From assembly GCF_018101125.2 (NCBI RefSeq), contig NZ_JAELVF020000003.1, forward strand, positions 86,875-150,874: 64,000 nucleotides of DNA. Direction: 5' to 3'. This DNA comes from Streptomyces tardus. Its GTDB lineage: Bacteria > Actinomycetota > Actinomycetes > Streptomycetales > Streptomycetaceae. Both the position numbers and the translations under genes were made by a program. Under the pieces are notes generated by a model. That model searched no databases and was not told the origin of the DNA. It saw only the letters and a program-made list of their open reading frames with translations. Numbering within the stretch: the first letter of the stretch is position 1; each line of letters starts with the position of its first letter. Below are positions 44,713-55,036 of the stretch, piece after piece.

Positions 44713-45012
44713 ATGGCTACGGATTACGACACTCCACGCAAGACCGATGACGATGCCAACGAGGACAGCATCGAGGAACTGAAGGCGCGGCGGAACGACA
44801 AGTCCGCGTCCAACGTCGACGTCGACGAGTTCGAGCAGGCCGAGGGGCTGGAGCTGCCCGGCGCGGACCTTTCCAACGAGGAGCTGTCCGTCCGCGTACT
44901 GCCCCGTCAGCAGGACGAGTTCACCTGCATGAGCTGCTTCCTCGTGCACCACAGGTCGCAGCTGGCGGAGGAGAAGAACGGTCAGCCGATCTGCCGCGAC
45001 TGTGCGGCCTGA
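44713..45012 (+). CDS. DUF4193 zinc-binding protein
   Basis: 99 residues from ATG 44713 (GGAGGGGGAGAA upstream). Acidic N-terminus with SIEELKARRNDKSASNVDVDE, then a compact zinc-ribbon-like end with CMSC and CRDC pairs (FTCMSCFLVHHRSQLAEEKNGQPICRDCAA). It is found throughout actinobacteria and mycobacteria as a small soluble protein of unknown role; the C-terminal fold resembles an RbpA-like or DksA-like zinc knuckle only loosely. Confidence 0.88.
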   Translation: MATDYDTPRKTDDDANEDSIEELKARRNDKSASNVDVDEFEQAEGLELPGADLSNEELSVRVLPRQQDEFTCMSCFLVHHRSQLAEEKNGQPICRDCAA

Positions 45013-45074
45013 GGTCGGCGCGATCTCGGCTTGTCCGGCCGGAGTTGACCGTCCCGGCCGAGGAGCGGGTGAGG

Positions 45075-45102
45075 ACGAGCGAGGCTGCGAAGCCTCGCTC
45101 GT
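45075..45102 (+). terminator. Terminator after DUF4193
   Basis: Perfect 12-bp stem ACGAGCGAGGCT / AGCCTCGCTCGT with a GCGA tetraloop. The remaining sequence up to 45418 holds no gene that I can support. Confidence 0.85.
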
Positions 45103-45418
45103 ATTCCCGCGGCAGCACTTCCCGCGGCACCGCACCACCACCGCAGTTCCGGCGCGGCTCAGGGCCGTCCGCTGGTGAAGGCTGCGTGAGCCGGGCGCGT
45201 TGCGCGCCCGAGCAGAGCGCGTACGGCCCCTGAGGCGCCCCGCGCGGCGACACCCCGCATCCGACCGCCCCGCACTCTCGCGGGCCCCGCGCAGCACGTT
45301 CAACTCCCGAGCACTGCCGGGCCGTTCGGGCGGCCGTCGGAGGGGTCTCGTTAACGGACCGGGGCTCGCGGCGCACCGCCGATGAGTCAACCGATCCCCG
45401 CCGCGCCGGGCAGCAGCC

Positions 45419-45922
45419 CTACGAAGCCGCGGCCGACGCCTCGGCGCACGTCCCCGATCCGCCGCCCTCGTGCTCCGCTTCGGAGCGGGCGGCCTCCAGC
45501 GCGGACACCAGCCGCTTGGGCCGGCGCGAGGAGAGGTAGACGTAGGGCGTCGGGTCCTGGGGGTCGACGATCTCGATCCGCACCGCCGTCGGCACGTACG
45601 CCCGCAGCACCATGAACGCTCGCGGATCGGCCTTGTGCGAACGCCAGGCCGCGGCCTCCTCCCGGTTCAGCGCCCGCGCCTCGCCGAGCGCCCCCACCGG
45701 AATGCGGGCACTGCCCGCGACCAGTCGGCCGCCCACGACGCGGATGCGCACCGCCCCGTACGAGCTCACCCCGAGCAGCGCGAGGGCGCCGCCCACCACC
45801 AGCCCCACCAGTGCGGGAAGCAGGCCCATGGGGAGCAGGGTCAACCCGCAGACCACGCCCAGCATCGCCGCGCAGAACCACCAGAAACCAGGAGCGGTCA
45901 GACGCTCGTCGAAGTGCTGCAT
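45419..45922 (-). CDS. DUF3093 membrane protein
   Basis: 167 residues from the ATG at 45922 (MQHFDERLTAPGFWW). Two adjacent membrane helices (FCAAMLGVVCGLTLLP, LLPALVGLVVGGALALLGVSSYG) precede a cytoplasmic beta-type domain with VRIRVVGGRLVAGSARIPVGALGEARAL and the ending ...YVYLSSRRPKRLVSALEAARS. DUF3093 is found beside dut in actinobacteria. Function unknown. Divergent from the thioesterase gene. Confidence 0.88.
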   Translation of the reverse strand: MQHFDERLTAPGFWWFCAAMLGVVCGLTLLPMGLLPALVGLVVGGALALLGVSSYGAVRIRVVGGRLVAGSARIPVGALGEARALNREEAAAWRSHKADPRAFMVLRAYVPTAVRIEIVDPQDPTPYVYLSSRRPKRLVSALEAARSEAEHEGGGSGTCAEASAAAS

Positions 45923-45966
45923 GGGTCCAGCTTGGCACGGTGGCGACCCCGCACTGTGCACGGCGG

Positions 45967-45972
45967 TAGGGT
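45967..45972 (+). promoter_or_regulatory. -10 box of the thioesterase gene (leaderless)
   Basis: TAGGGT 8 bases before the GTG at 45981, with no ribosome-binding sequence in between, points to a leaderless transcript. Confidence 0.55.
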
Positions 45973-45980
45973 CTGCACTC

Positions 45981-46565
45981 GTGACTGCACCGAAGACCTC
46001 GCTGACGCCCCCGCCGGGGGCGCTCGCACCGCAACGCCATCCCGAAGCACCTGCGCCGGGGGAGCCGATCGGCTCCCACTACGACCAGTGTTTCGGCTGC
46101 GGCACGGGTCAGCCGCACGGTTTGCACCTCCAGGCGCGAGCGGGCGAAGGCGTCAACGTCATCGCCGAGTTCACCGTCACCCCCGACCACCAGGGCGCGC
46201 CGGGCCTCGCCCACGGCGGCGTGCTGGCCTCCGCACTCGACGAGACGCTGGGCGCGCTGAACTGGATGATGCACGTCATCTCGGTCACCGGCCGCCTGGA
46301 GACCGACTTCCTGCGGCCCGTGCCGGTGGAGACCGTGCTGCACCTCGACGCACAGGTCAGGGCCGTCGACGGACGCAAGATCTACTGCTCCGCGACCGGC
46401 CGTATCGGAGGCCCCGACGGACCCCTGGCGGTACGGGCGGACGCGCTCTTCATCGAGGTCAAGGTCGAGCACTTCATCGACAACGGCCGCGACGAGGAGA
46501 TCCGCGCGGCCATGGAGGATCCCGACCAGGTGCGCCGGGCGCGCGCCTTCGAGGTGAACCCGTGA
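45981..46565 (+). CDS. PaaI-type hotdog thioesterase
   Basis: 194 residues from GTG 45981. A cysteine-containing lead (HYDQCFGCGTGQPHGLHL) precedes the hotdog fold: GLAHGGVLASALDETLGAL (catalytic-helix HGG..A..DE pattern), TGRLETDFLRPVPVETVL, and KIYCSATGRI. Likely hydrolyses acyl-CoA or acyl-ACP. The last codons overlap the dut start (GTGA, 46562-46565), so dut translation is coupled to it. Confidence 0.88.
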   Translation: MTAPKTSLTPPPGALAPQRHPEAPAPGEPIGSHYDQCFGCGTGQPHGLHLQARAGEGVNVIAEFTVTPDHQGAPGLAHGGVLASALDETLGALNWMMHVISVTGRLETDFLRPVPVETVLHLDAQVRAVDGRKIYCSATGRIGGPDGPLAVRADALFIEVKVEHFIDNGRDEEIRAAMEDPDQVRRARAFEVNP

Positions 46566-47059
46566 GCGAGAACAGGCCCGTTGACGTGCTCATCGCCCGC
46601 GTCGACCCCGAGGTGCCGCTGCCCTCGTACGCGCACCCGGGCGACGCCGGCGCCGATCTGGTCACCACGCGGTCCGCCGAACTCGCCCCGGGCGAGCGGG
46701 CGGTGCTGCCGACCGGGATCTCCCTCGCGCTGCCCGACGGCTACGCCGCCTTCGTGCACCCGCGCTCGGGCCTCGCGGCCCGCTGCGGAGTCGCACTGGT
46801 GAACTCCCCGGGCACGGTTGACGCCGGGTACCGTGGGGAGATCAAGGTGATCGTGGTCAATCTCGATCCGCGCGAGACCGTGCGGTTCGAGCGCTTCGAC
46901 CGCATCGCCCAACTCGTCGTTCAGCAGGTCGAGAAGGTCAGCTTCCACGAGGTGGCGGAACTCCCCGGCTCGGCCCGGGGCAACGGGGGCTTCGGCTCGA
47001 CCGGCACCTCCGGCAGCGGAGCCGACACGACCGCCGGCTCTGCACAGCACCATTCATAA
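46562..47059 (+). CDS. dut: dUTP diphosphatase (dUTPase)
   Basis: 165 residues from GTG 46562. Converts dUTP to dUMP, keeping uracil out of DNA. All five trimeric-dUTPase motifs are visible: HPGDAGADLV (1), PRSGLAARCGV (2), NSPGTVDAGYRGEIKV (3, with the catalytic Asp and Tyr), RIAQLVV (4) and the C-terminal arm RGNGGFGSTG (5). A short Ser/Thr/Gly tail follows. Located between the thioesterase and DUF3710, as in related genomes. Confidence 0.96.
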   Translation: MSENRPVDVLIARVDPEVPLPSYAHPGDAGADLVTTRSAELAPGERAVLPTGISLALPDGYAAFVHPRSGLAARCGVALVNSPGTVDAGYRGEIKVIVVNLDPRETVRFERFDRIAQLVVQQVEKVSFHEVAELPGSARGNGGFGSTGTSGSGADTTAGSAQHHS

Positions 47060-47106
47060 CGCTGCGGTCGGTGCGGACAAGAGCACCGACCTGAAGGGAC
47101 AGTGAC

Positions 47107-47904
47107 GTGTTCGGACGTCGTCGTAAGCGGGACGAGAAGCCCAAGGGTGTCGAGGACGACATCGAGACCGGTGAGGATGCCGTCGAGGACGCCGACGCAG
47201 AGGGCTCCGCGGACGCCGAGGAGACCTCCGCGGAGGTGACCAGGTCGAAGCTGCCGCCGGCCCCCCGCCCGGACGGCCCCTGGGACCATTCCGAGGTCGG
47301 CGACCCCACCAAGGGCCGGGTCGACCTCGGCGGGCTCTTCGTGCCCGGCGTCGAGGGCATGGAGCTGCGGGTCGAGGTCGCCGGGGACGCGATCGTCGCC
47401 GCGACCGTCGTCCTCAAGGACAGCGCGATCCAGCTCCAGGCGTTCGCCGCGCCCAAGCGCGAGGGCATCTGGGACGAGATCCGCGAGGAGATCTCCTCCG
47501 GCATCACCAAGCAGGGCGGTGTCATCGACGAGACCGAGGGCACTCTCGGCTGGGAGCTGCGGGCCCAGGTGCCGGTGCAGCTGCCCGACGGCAAGAACGG
47601 CGTGCAGGTCGTCCGCTTCGTCGGCGTCGACGGCCCGCGCTGGTTCCTGCGCGGTGTGATCTCCGGCCAGGGCGCGGTCCAGCCCGAGGGTGCGGGGCTG
47701 CTCGAGCAGATCTTCCAGGACACGGTCGTCGTGCGCGGCGACGCCCCGATGGCACCCCGCGACCCGATCGTCCTGAAGCTGCCGGAGGACGCCCAGATGG
47801 TGCCCGACGGCGTCAAGCAGGACGAGACGACGGAGCAGGGCTCCCGGTTCGCCGGCGGCATCGAGAAGCTGCAGCGCGGCCCCGAGGTCACCGAGGTCCG
47901 CTGA
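47107..47904 (+). CDS. DUF3710 protein
   Basis: 265 residues from ATG 47107. The first 65 residues are a charged, disordered head (MFGRRRKRDEKPKG then acidic repeats). The conserved core follows (GPWDHSEVGDPTKGRVDLGGLFVPG, ELRVEVAGDAIVAATVVLKDSAIQLQAFAAP, IWDEIREEISSGITKQGGVIDE, RWFLRGVISGQGA). The domain is beta-rich and appears next to dut and OB-fold genes in most actinobacteria. Function unknown. Confidence 0.9.
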   Translation: MFGRRRKRDEKPKGVEDDIETGEDAVEDADAEGSADAEETSAEVTRSKLPPAPRPDGPWDHSEVGDPTKGRVDLGGLFVPGVEGMELRVEVAGDAIVAATVVLKDSAIQLQAFAAPKREGIWDEIREEISSGITKQGGVIDETEGTLGWELRAQVPVQLPDGKNGVQVVRFVGVDGPRWFLRGVISGQGAVQPEGAGLLEQIFQDTVVVRGDAPMAPRDPIVLKLPEDAQMVPDGVKQDETTEQGSRFAGGIEKLQRGPEVTEVR

Positions 47905-47967
47905 GCCCTCGCCGCGAACCGGGGCGGGCCCGTAAGGGCTCCCGTCCGGTCGCCCGGCCGCTCGACA

Positions 47968-48010
47968 CGAAGGGCCGCCGCCGGTTTCCGTACCGGAAGG
48001 CGGCCCTTCG
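47968..48010 (+). terminator. Terminator between DUF3710 and kdpD
   Basis: CGAAGGGCCGCC (47968-47979) pairs with 47999-48010; an inner CCGGT/ACCGG stem lengthens the hairpin, and outer GACAC/GTGTC bases add to it. Confidence 0.8.
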
Positions 48011-48139
48011 CCGTGTCCCGGAACGCCCTTGCGAGCGGGCCGATTCGGCACCGCGCCCGCGGTCACCGACCCTTCGTGCGCACGGTCGCCGTTCGTCACC
48101 GAAAGTGAACGGCGCCGATCGCCCGCCGCTTCACCGAGA

Positions 48140-50898
48140 ATGGACGACATGGCACAACGCGGAACGCTGCGCGTCTACCTCGGTGCGGCACCCGGCGTGG
48201 GCAAGACCCACGCCATGCTCTCCGAGGGACACCGCCGCGCGGCCAGGGGCACGGACGTCGTCGTCGGCTGCGTGGAGGCGTACGGACGTCCCCGTACGGA
48301 GGCGCAGCTCGACGGCCTGGAGGTGCTGCCGCGGGTCGGCGGCGCGGAGGGCGCCGAGATGGACACCGACGCCGTGCTGCGGCGCGCGCCCTCGGTGGTC
48401 CTGATCGACGAGCTCGCCCACACCAACGCCCCCGACTCCCGGCACGAGAAGCGCTGGCAGGACATCGAGGAGCTGCTGGAAGCCGGCATCGACGTGATCT
48501 CCACGGTGAACATCCAGCACCTGGAGTCCCTCGGCGACGTCGTGGAGTCCATCACCGGCGTCCGCGAGCCGGAGAGCGTGCCCGACGAGGTGGTGCGCCG
48601 CGCGGAGCAGGTCGAGCTCGTCGACATGACGCCCCAGGCGCTGCGCCGCCGCATGGCGCACGGCAACGTCTACAGCCCGGAGAAGGTCGACGCCGCCCTC
48701 TCCAACTACTTCCGGCCCGGCAACCTCACCGCCCTGCGCGAACTGGCGCTGCTGTGGACCGCCGACCGGGCCGATGAGTACCTCCTGCAGTACCGCTCCG
48801 AACACTCCATCCGCACCACCTGGCAGGCCCGTGAACGGATCGTCATCGCGCTCACCGGCGGACCCGAGGGCCGTACGCTCATCCGGCGCGCGGCGCGGAT
48901 GGCGGCCAAGGCCTCCGGCAGCGAGCTGCTGGCCGTCTACATCGCCCGTTCCGACGGGCTGACCGCCGCCTCCCCGAAGGAGCTGGCGCTCCAGCGGACC
49001 CTGGTGGAGAACCTCGGCGGCACCTTCCACCACGTCATCGGCGACGACATTCCGGCTGCGCTGCTGGACTTCGCCCGGGGTGTCAACGCCACTCAGATCG
49101 TGCTCGGTTCGAGCCGTCGCAAGAGCTGGCAGTACATCTTCGGCCCCGGTGTCGGGGCGACCGTGGCGAGCGAGTCCGGGCCCGATCTGGACGTGCACAT
49201 CGTGACGCACGAGGAGGTCGCAAGGGGCCGCGGACTGCCCGTCGCCCACGGGGCGCTGCTCAGCACCTCGCGGGTCTTCAGCGGCTGGGTCGTCGCGGTC
49301 GCCGTACCGCTGCTGCTGACCCTGCTGCTGACCGAGCTCGACCCGACCGTCGGCTTCACCAACACCGTGCTGCTCTTCCTCGCGGTCTCCGTGGTCGCCG
49401 GCTTCCTCGGCGGCGTACTGCCCGCGCTCGCCTCCGCCGCGCTCTGCTCGGCGCTGCTGCACCGCTATTTCGTCGAGCCGGTCAACAGCTGGCGCATCGC
49501 CGAGTCGCAGTACGTCATCACCATCGCGAGCTTCTTCGCGGCCTCCGCCGCTGTCGCGCTCGTCGTCAACTTCGCGCTGCGCCGTGCCCGGCAGGCGGCC
49601 AGGCTGCGCGCCGAGTCGCAGATTCTGGCGATGCTCGCGGGCGGAGTGCTGCGCGGTGGCGACTCGCTGGAGGCGCTGCTCGGCCAGGTCAAGGAGACCT
49701 TCGCGATGGAGGCCGTGGCGCTGCTGGAGCGCACCGAGGAGCACGGCCCGTGGACCTGCGCGGGCAGCGTCGGCACACCGGCCGGCGGGCAGCCGCTGAC
49801 CAGGCCGGAGGACGGCGAGGCGGACATGCCCGTCGGCGACCAGATGATGCTGGTCCTCTCCGGACGGGTGCTGCCGGCCTCCGACCGGCGGGTGCTCGCC
49901 GCGTTCGCCGCCCAGGCCGTCGGCGTACTGGACCGCCAGCGGCTCCAGCGCGAGGCCGACCAGGCGCGGACGCTCGCCGAGGGCAACCGCATCCGCACGG
50001 CGCTGCTGGCCGCCGTCAGCCACGACCTGCGCACCCCCCTCGCAGCGATCAAGGCGGCGGTGACCTCGCTGCGTTCGGACGACGTCGCCTGGTCGCCGGA
50101 GGACGAGGCGGACCTGCTGGAGGCCATCGAGGACGGCGCCGACCGGCTCGACCACCTGGTCGGCAACCTGCTGGACATGTCCCGCCTCCAGACCGGCACC
50201 GTCACCCCGCTGATCCGCCGCACCAACCTCGACGAGGTCGTACCGAAGGCGCTGAGCGGAGTGCCGGAGGGCAGCGTGCGGCTGGACATCCCCGAGTGGT
50301 TGCCGCTGGTCGCCGTCGACCCCGGGCTGCTGGAGCGCTCGGTCGCCAACATCGTGGAGAACGCGGTCAAGTACAGCCCGTCGCAGACCCCGGTGAAGGT
50401 CTCGGCCAGCGTCCTGCGCGACCGGCTGGAGATCAGGGTCACCGACCGCGGCCCCGGAGTGCCGGACAGCGAGAAGGAGCGGATCTTCGAACCGTTCCAA
50501 CGGCTTGGCGACGCCCCGCGCGGTGCGGGCGTGGGGCTGGGTCTCGCGGTCGCCCGAGGCTTCGCGGAGGCCATGGGGGGCAGCCTTGAGGCGGAGGACA
50601 CTCCGGGAGGCGGGATGACGATGGTGCTCACCCTGCGCACCGGCGGGGACAGTCCGCTCACCTACGCCGACCTCGCCGAGGAGGCCCGCGCCGCCCAGGA
50701 AGCAGCACCTGCCGGCGGCGGCACGGGCGTCGGCGTCGCGGGCGGCGGACTCGCGGGCGGCGGCGGGCCGGCGGGGAGCGGGCCGGCGCCCGGCGTCGCG
50801 CCGACCGGGGACGCCGCAACCAGCACCATGCCGACCGGAACCCCAGCCGCCACCGCGACCGGAACCGACAGCTCCACCAGCGCCAGGGAGGCCGCCGA

Positions 50899-50902
<4 letters not shown>
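48140..50902 (+). CDS. kdpD: KdpD-type osmosensitive potassium-channel sensor kinase
   Basis: 920 residues from ATG 48140 (ATG 48149, giving MAQRGTLRVYLG, is equally possible). Domain order is standard: N-terminal KdpD domain with Walker A GAAPGVGKT and Walker B-like VVLIDELAHTNAPDSRHEKRWQD; a USP-like domain (ERIVIALTGGPEGRTLIRRA...VNATQIVLGSSRRKSW); four membrane helices (about 390-500); a GAF-like section; His near residue 628 in AAVSHDLRTPLAA; and the ATPase domain with VGLGLAVARGFAEAMGG. The last 65 residues are a Gly/Ala/Thr/Pro low-complexity tail. No kdpFABC genes are nearby. Confidence 0.93.
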
Positions 50903-51627
<725 letters not shown>

Positions 51628-51649
51628 GCGCACCGGGCTGTTTCCGACC

Positions 51650-51700
51650 CGAACCGGCCTCTCCGCCGAACCGGCCTCCCCGCCCAACCGGTCAGCCCGT
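51650..51700. repeat. 3 x 17-bp tandem repeat
   Basis: CGAACCGGCCTCTCCGC, then CGAACCGGCCTCCCCGC, then a diverged CCAACCGGTCAGCCCGT, head to tail at 51650-51666, 51667-51683 and 51684-51700. Non-coding, just after kdpE. Confidence 0.8.
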
Positions 51701-51784
51701 CGCCCGGCCTTCCGCACGACCAGCCGGACGGCCCCTCGAACACGGGCCCGGCAGTCGCCGCGCGGGCGGGAACCGGAGCACGGG

Positions 51785-51790
51785 TAGGCT
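51785..51790 (+). promoter_or_regulatory. -10 box of the OB-fold gene (leaderless)
   Basis: TAGGCT 7 bases before ATG 51798; no Shine-Dalgarno sequence fits between, so a leaderless transcript is likely. Confidence 0.5.
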
Positions 51791-51797
51791 GGCAGGC

Positions 51798-52199
51798 ATG
51801 GGCAGCGTCAACGCCTCCGGCAAGAGCTCGGGTCCGATACGTCGGCTGCTCTCCCGGCTATCCCCCCACGACGAACGTCCGCACAGCTGTCCCGAGCCCC
51901 GGGGCGCGGAGGCGGGGCGCGACTGCACGCCGATCGGTGCGTGCGGCGATCGGCAGATCGTGAAGGTGATCGGGACGCTCCGCACCGTTACACTCCGTGC
52001 CCGGGCCGGAGTGCCCGCGCTGGAGGCGGAGTTGTCCGACGGTTCCGCCTCGCTGTCGGTGGTCTGGCTGGGCCGCCGCGACATCGCGGGCATCGAGCCG
52101 GGCACGGCGCTGATCGCCTCGGGACGGATCGCGATGCATCACGGTCGACCGGTGCTGTTCAACCCCAAGTACGAACTGCTACCACCGGGACAGGAGTAA
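51798..52199 (+). CDS. Small OB-fold nucleic-acid-binding protein
   Basis: 133 residues from ATG 51798. After a basic head (GKSSGPIRRLLSRLSPHDERPHSCPEP) the OB-fold follows: QIVKVIGTLRTVTLRARAGVPALEAELSDGSASLSVVWLGRRDIAGIEPGTALIASGRIAMHHGRPVLFNPKYELL. The strand pattern and WLGRR...I.PG....G segment are like the tRNA-anticodon/RecG-type OB domains. The gene is conserved with DUF3159 just 3 bases downstream, so they form an operon. Function unknown, possibly RNA or ssDNA binding. Confidence 0.88.
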   Translation: MGSVNASGKSSGPIRRLLSRLSPHDERPHSCPEPRGAEAGRDCTPIGACGDRQIVKVIGTLRTVTLRARAGVPALEAELSDGSASLSVVWLGRRDIAGIEPGTALIASGRIAMHHGRPVLFNPKYELLPPGQE

Positions 52200-52202
52200 C
52201 GG

Positions 52203-52994
52203 GTGACCCCACTCGACAAGCCCACCGCGGACGCGGAGGCACCGGCCGCCGACACCGAGGTGACCAAGGCCGCCTTCCTCGAGGCGTTCGGCGGCGTGCG
52301 CGGCATGGTGGAGACCACCGTGCCCGGCCTCGTCTTCGTCCTGTGCTACACGATCACCCGGGACATCCACACCGCCGCGATCGCGGCACTCGCCCTCTCC
52401 GGTGTCATGGCGCTGGTACGGCTCGCCCGCAAGGACACCGTCAAACACGCCTTCAGCGGCGTCTTCGGCGTCGGCATCGGCGCGGTCTTCGCGATGATGT
52501 CCGGCGACGCCAAGAATTTCTATCTGCCCGGGATGCTCTACACCCTGGGGCTGGCCGTCGCCTACATCCTCAGCTCGCTGGTCGGCTGGCCGCTGCTCGG
52601 ACTGATCCTCGGCCCGCTCTTCCGCGAGAACCTCTCCTGGCGCACCCGCAACCCCGGTCGCAAACGCGCCTACACCAAGGCCAGTTACTCCTGGGGCTTC
52701 GTGCTGCTGGCGAAGTCCTGCATCACCTTCCCCATCTACTTCTGGGGCGACGCCACCCAGCTCGGCTGGCTGCGCGTGGCGCTGGGCATCCCGCCGTTCC
52801 TCCTCTGCGTCTACCTCACCTGGATCTTCCTCGCGAAGGCCCCCGCCCCCATCGACGTCATCGCCGAGATGGAGGCCGAGGAGCGCGCCGAACGCGAGGC
52901 GGAGCAGGCCGGAGAGCCCGGCAGCACCGAGCCCGCCGGCCCGACCGGACCTGCCGCGCAGGCAGCCGCCGAGGAGGAGCGCCGTACGCCCTGA
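52203..52994 (+). CDS. DUF3159 membrane protein
   Basis: 263 residues from GTG 52203. The conserved start KAAFLEAFGGVRGMVETTVPGLVFVLCYTITRD is typical of DUF3159. About five membrane helices occupy residues 35-225, with NPGRKRAYTKASYSWGFVLLAKS in a loop. The C-terminal tail is charged (EMEAEERAEREAEQA) then Ala/Pro-rich. The family sits beside OB-fold and TrkA genes in actinobacteria; its role is unknown. Confidence 0.9.
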   Translation: MTPLDKPTADAEAPAADTEVTKAAFLEAFGGVRGMVETTVPGLVFVLCYTITRDIHTAAIAALALSGVMALVRLARKDTVKHAFSGVFGVGIGAVFAMMSGDAKNFYLPGMLYTLGLAVAYILSSLVGWPLLGLILGPLFRENLSWRTRNPGRKRAYTKASYSWGFVLLAKSCITFPIYFWGDATQLGWLRVALGIPPFLLCVYLTWIFLAKAPAPIDVIAEMEAEERAEREAEQAGEPGSTEPAGPTGPAAQAAAEEERRTP

Positions 52995-53012
52995 CCCGGC
53001 ACGACGCACTCG

Positions 53013-53049
53013 CCGAGCCCCGCCACCCGACCCGGGTGGCGGGGCTCGG
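53013..53049 (+). terminator. Terminator after DUF3159
   Basis: Perfect 16-bp stem (CCGAGCCCCGCCACCC at 53013-53028 with 53034-53049) and a 5-base loop. It lies between convergent genes. Confidence 0.88.
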
Positions 53050-53423
53050 ACGTTGTCGGGCCCCGAGCCGGCCGGCCACCGGCGCCGACGACCGGGCGTG
53101 AGCGTGGGGACCGCGCCGCGGGTCTGCTCGGGACCGCTTGTGCGGACGGCCCGTTGATCGGCGGCGGCCACCCGCACGCGCCGCCTTCAGCGCTCTCGTT
53201 GGCCACTCCCGCGCGCGCTGTCCCGGGGCTGGAACCCGCCAACCGGGCGGCTGCCGATGCGGGACGACGACGCCGTGCCCGGTCCGGTCGGCCCGCTCCG
53301 GCTGCCACACCTCGCACGCTCCCGGCCCACTCCTACGCTCACCGGCCCACCAGCCGCCTGCCCGGTCCGCCGCACTCGTCGTCTGCCCTCACGAGCCAAT
53401 CGCCCGGACCACACCGGCCGCTC
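53050..53423. other. Gene-free spacer
   Basis: 374 bases between the DUF3159 terminator and the 3' end of the PLP enzyme gene. Only arginine/proline-rich shadow frames; no site recognised. Confidence 0.4.
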
Positions 53424-54650
53424 TCACCGCCTACCGCGGGCGACTTCGCCCATGCGTCGTACCGCTTCGACGAGGATCGCGGAGGAGGTGCCGAAGTTGA
53501 GCCGGGCGTGACCCCTTCCTCCGCTGCCGAAGGCCGGCCCCGAGCTCAGCGCCACCCGGGCGCGCTGGAGGAAAGCAGCTGCCGGCCCGGCGATGGCCGT
53601 CACGTCCCCGGTCGCCGCCGCCGGACCTCCGGCGCTCTCCGGCACGCCGCCGTCGTCCTCCAGACCGAGTGCCGTGCAGTCCAGCCACGCCAGGTAACTG
53701 GCCTCGGGCGGCAGCCACGAGACATCCGGCAGGTGCTCGGCGAGGAGTTCGCCGAGCAGATCGCGGTTGGCGGCGATGCCCCGCAGCGCCGCGTCGAGCC
53801 AGTCGCCGCCGTCCCGAAGTGCCGCCGTGTGAGCAATCGCGGCGACGTGGCTCGGCCCGTGGCCGACCTCCTCGGGCAGCCGGGACAGATCGGCCCCGGC
53901 ACCCGAACCGGCGGTCGCCACCGCGCACTTGAGGCCCGCGAGGTTCCACGCCTTGGAGGCCGACATCAGCGAGAACCCGCGCCCGGCCCCGTCCACGCTC
54001 AGGTACGGCGTGAACCGTGCTCCGGGCAGGACCAGCGGCGCATGGATCTCGTCCGCCACCACCCGCACCCCGTACCGCTCGGCGAGCTGCGCGACGCGCT
54101 CCAGCTCGGCGCGGGTGTGCACGGTCCCGGTCGGGTTGTGCGGGTTGCACAGCAGGTACGCGGCGGCTCCCACACCGCCCGTACCCGCGAACGCCTCCTC
54201 CAGCGTCTCGGCGTCGACACGTCCCGTGGACGTCAGGGGAGCTTCGACGATCCGGCGGCCCATGTGCTCCACGAAGGAGTAGAACGGCGGGTACACCGGG
54301 CAGTTGACCACCACCGTCCCGCCCGGCTCGGTGACCAGGCGCAGCATCTCCACGACGCCCAGCATCACGTCCGGGACGAGCGCGGTGCGCCCCACGTCCA
54401 GTCCGTCCCAGGCCCACCGATCGGACGCGAACTCCGCCAGCGCCTCGGCGTACCCGGTACCCGCCGGATAGCCGGTGTCGCCGCGCGCGACCGCCTCCGT
54501 GACGGCGCGGACGACGGGTTCGGCGAGGACGACGTCCATCTCCGCGACCCACAGCGGCAGCACGTCGTCGCCGTGGGCGCGCCACTTCATGCTGGAGCGC
54601 CTGCGCAGCTCCTGGAGGGACAGCTGCTCGAACGGGTTCTCGGTGGTCAT
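53424..54650 (-). CDS. MalY/PatB-type PLP-dependent C-S lyase/aminotransferase
   Basis: 408 residues from ATG 54650. Fold-type I aminotransferase: N-terminal LPLWVAEMDVVLAEPVVRAV is characteristic of MalY/PatB, followed by TGYPAGTGYAEAL, NCPVYPPFYSF, LLCNPHNPTGTVHT, ADEIHAPLVLPG (PLP Asp) and the Schiff-base lysine in SASKAWNLAGLKCA; the C-terminal Arg is in GHARLNFGTSS. MalY-type enzymes are cystathionine beta-lyases. A loop of about 25 residues (GLEDDGGVPESAGGPAAATGD) near the end is unusual in length. Confidence 0.9.
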   Translation of the reverse strand: MTTENPFEQLSLQELRRRSSMKWRAHGDDVLPLWVAEMDVVLAEPVVRAVTEAVARGDTGYPAGTGYAEALAEFASDRWAWDGLDVGRTALVPDVMLGVVEMLRLVTEPGGTVVVNCPVYPPFYSFVEHMGRRIVEAPLTSTGRVDAETLEEAFAGTGGVGAAAYLLCNPHNPTGTVHTRAELERVAQLAERYGVRVVADEIHAPLVLPGARFTPYLSVDGAGRGFSLMSASKAWNLAGLKCAVATAGSGAGADLSRLPEEVGHGPSHVAAIAHTAALRDGGDWLDAALRGIAANRDLLGELLAEHLPDVSWLPPEASYLAWLDCTALGLEDDGGVPESAGGPAAATGDVTAIAGPAAAFLQRARVALSSGPAFGSGGRGHARLNFGTSSAILVEAVRRMGEVARGRR

Positions 54651-55036
54651 CGGCGGCGACTCCCGGGGAGTTGGGTCGGCGGTGCGTGGGACGACAGCGG
54701 CTCCGGTCCGGCCCAGCGTCTCCCGGTCCTTCCGCCGACACCACCCCGCCGACAGCGCCCGCGTACCGCACCCATGACGGTGCGCGCGTACCGCACACGA
54801 CGGTGTGCCCGTCACGCAGGGCGCTGGGCGACTGGACGCGTAGCCCATCGCACTGCCACGCACCTCACCCGCCGCCGAGCCCGCGCCCGCCGAGCTCGAC
54901 CGACGTCGTCCCCGCCCGCACCCGCGGTCGTACCACCGGCGCCGGTGAGCAGCCCGCAGCCGCCGAAGCGCGCGCCGCGGTACGGCCGTTCGTCCTCCGA
55001 ACCCACCCGCGCGGGCCCGTTGCGCGCGGTACCGGG
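54651..55036. other. Gene-free spacer
   Basis: 386 bases between the PLP enzyme start and the trkA stop. It must contain the promoter of the PLP gene, but no clear elements are seen. Frames are shadows only. Confidence 0.4.

Noticed and set aside
45520..47000. Long continuous plus-strand frame through thioesterase into dut
   Set aside because: The frame upstream of GTG 46562 is a shadow of the DUF3093 and thioesterase genes; dUTPase homology starts at 46562.
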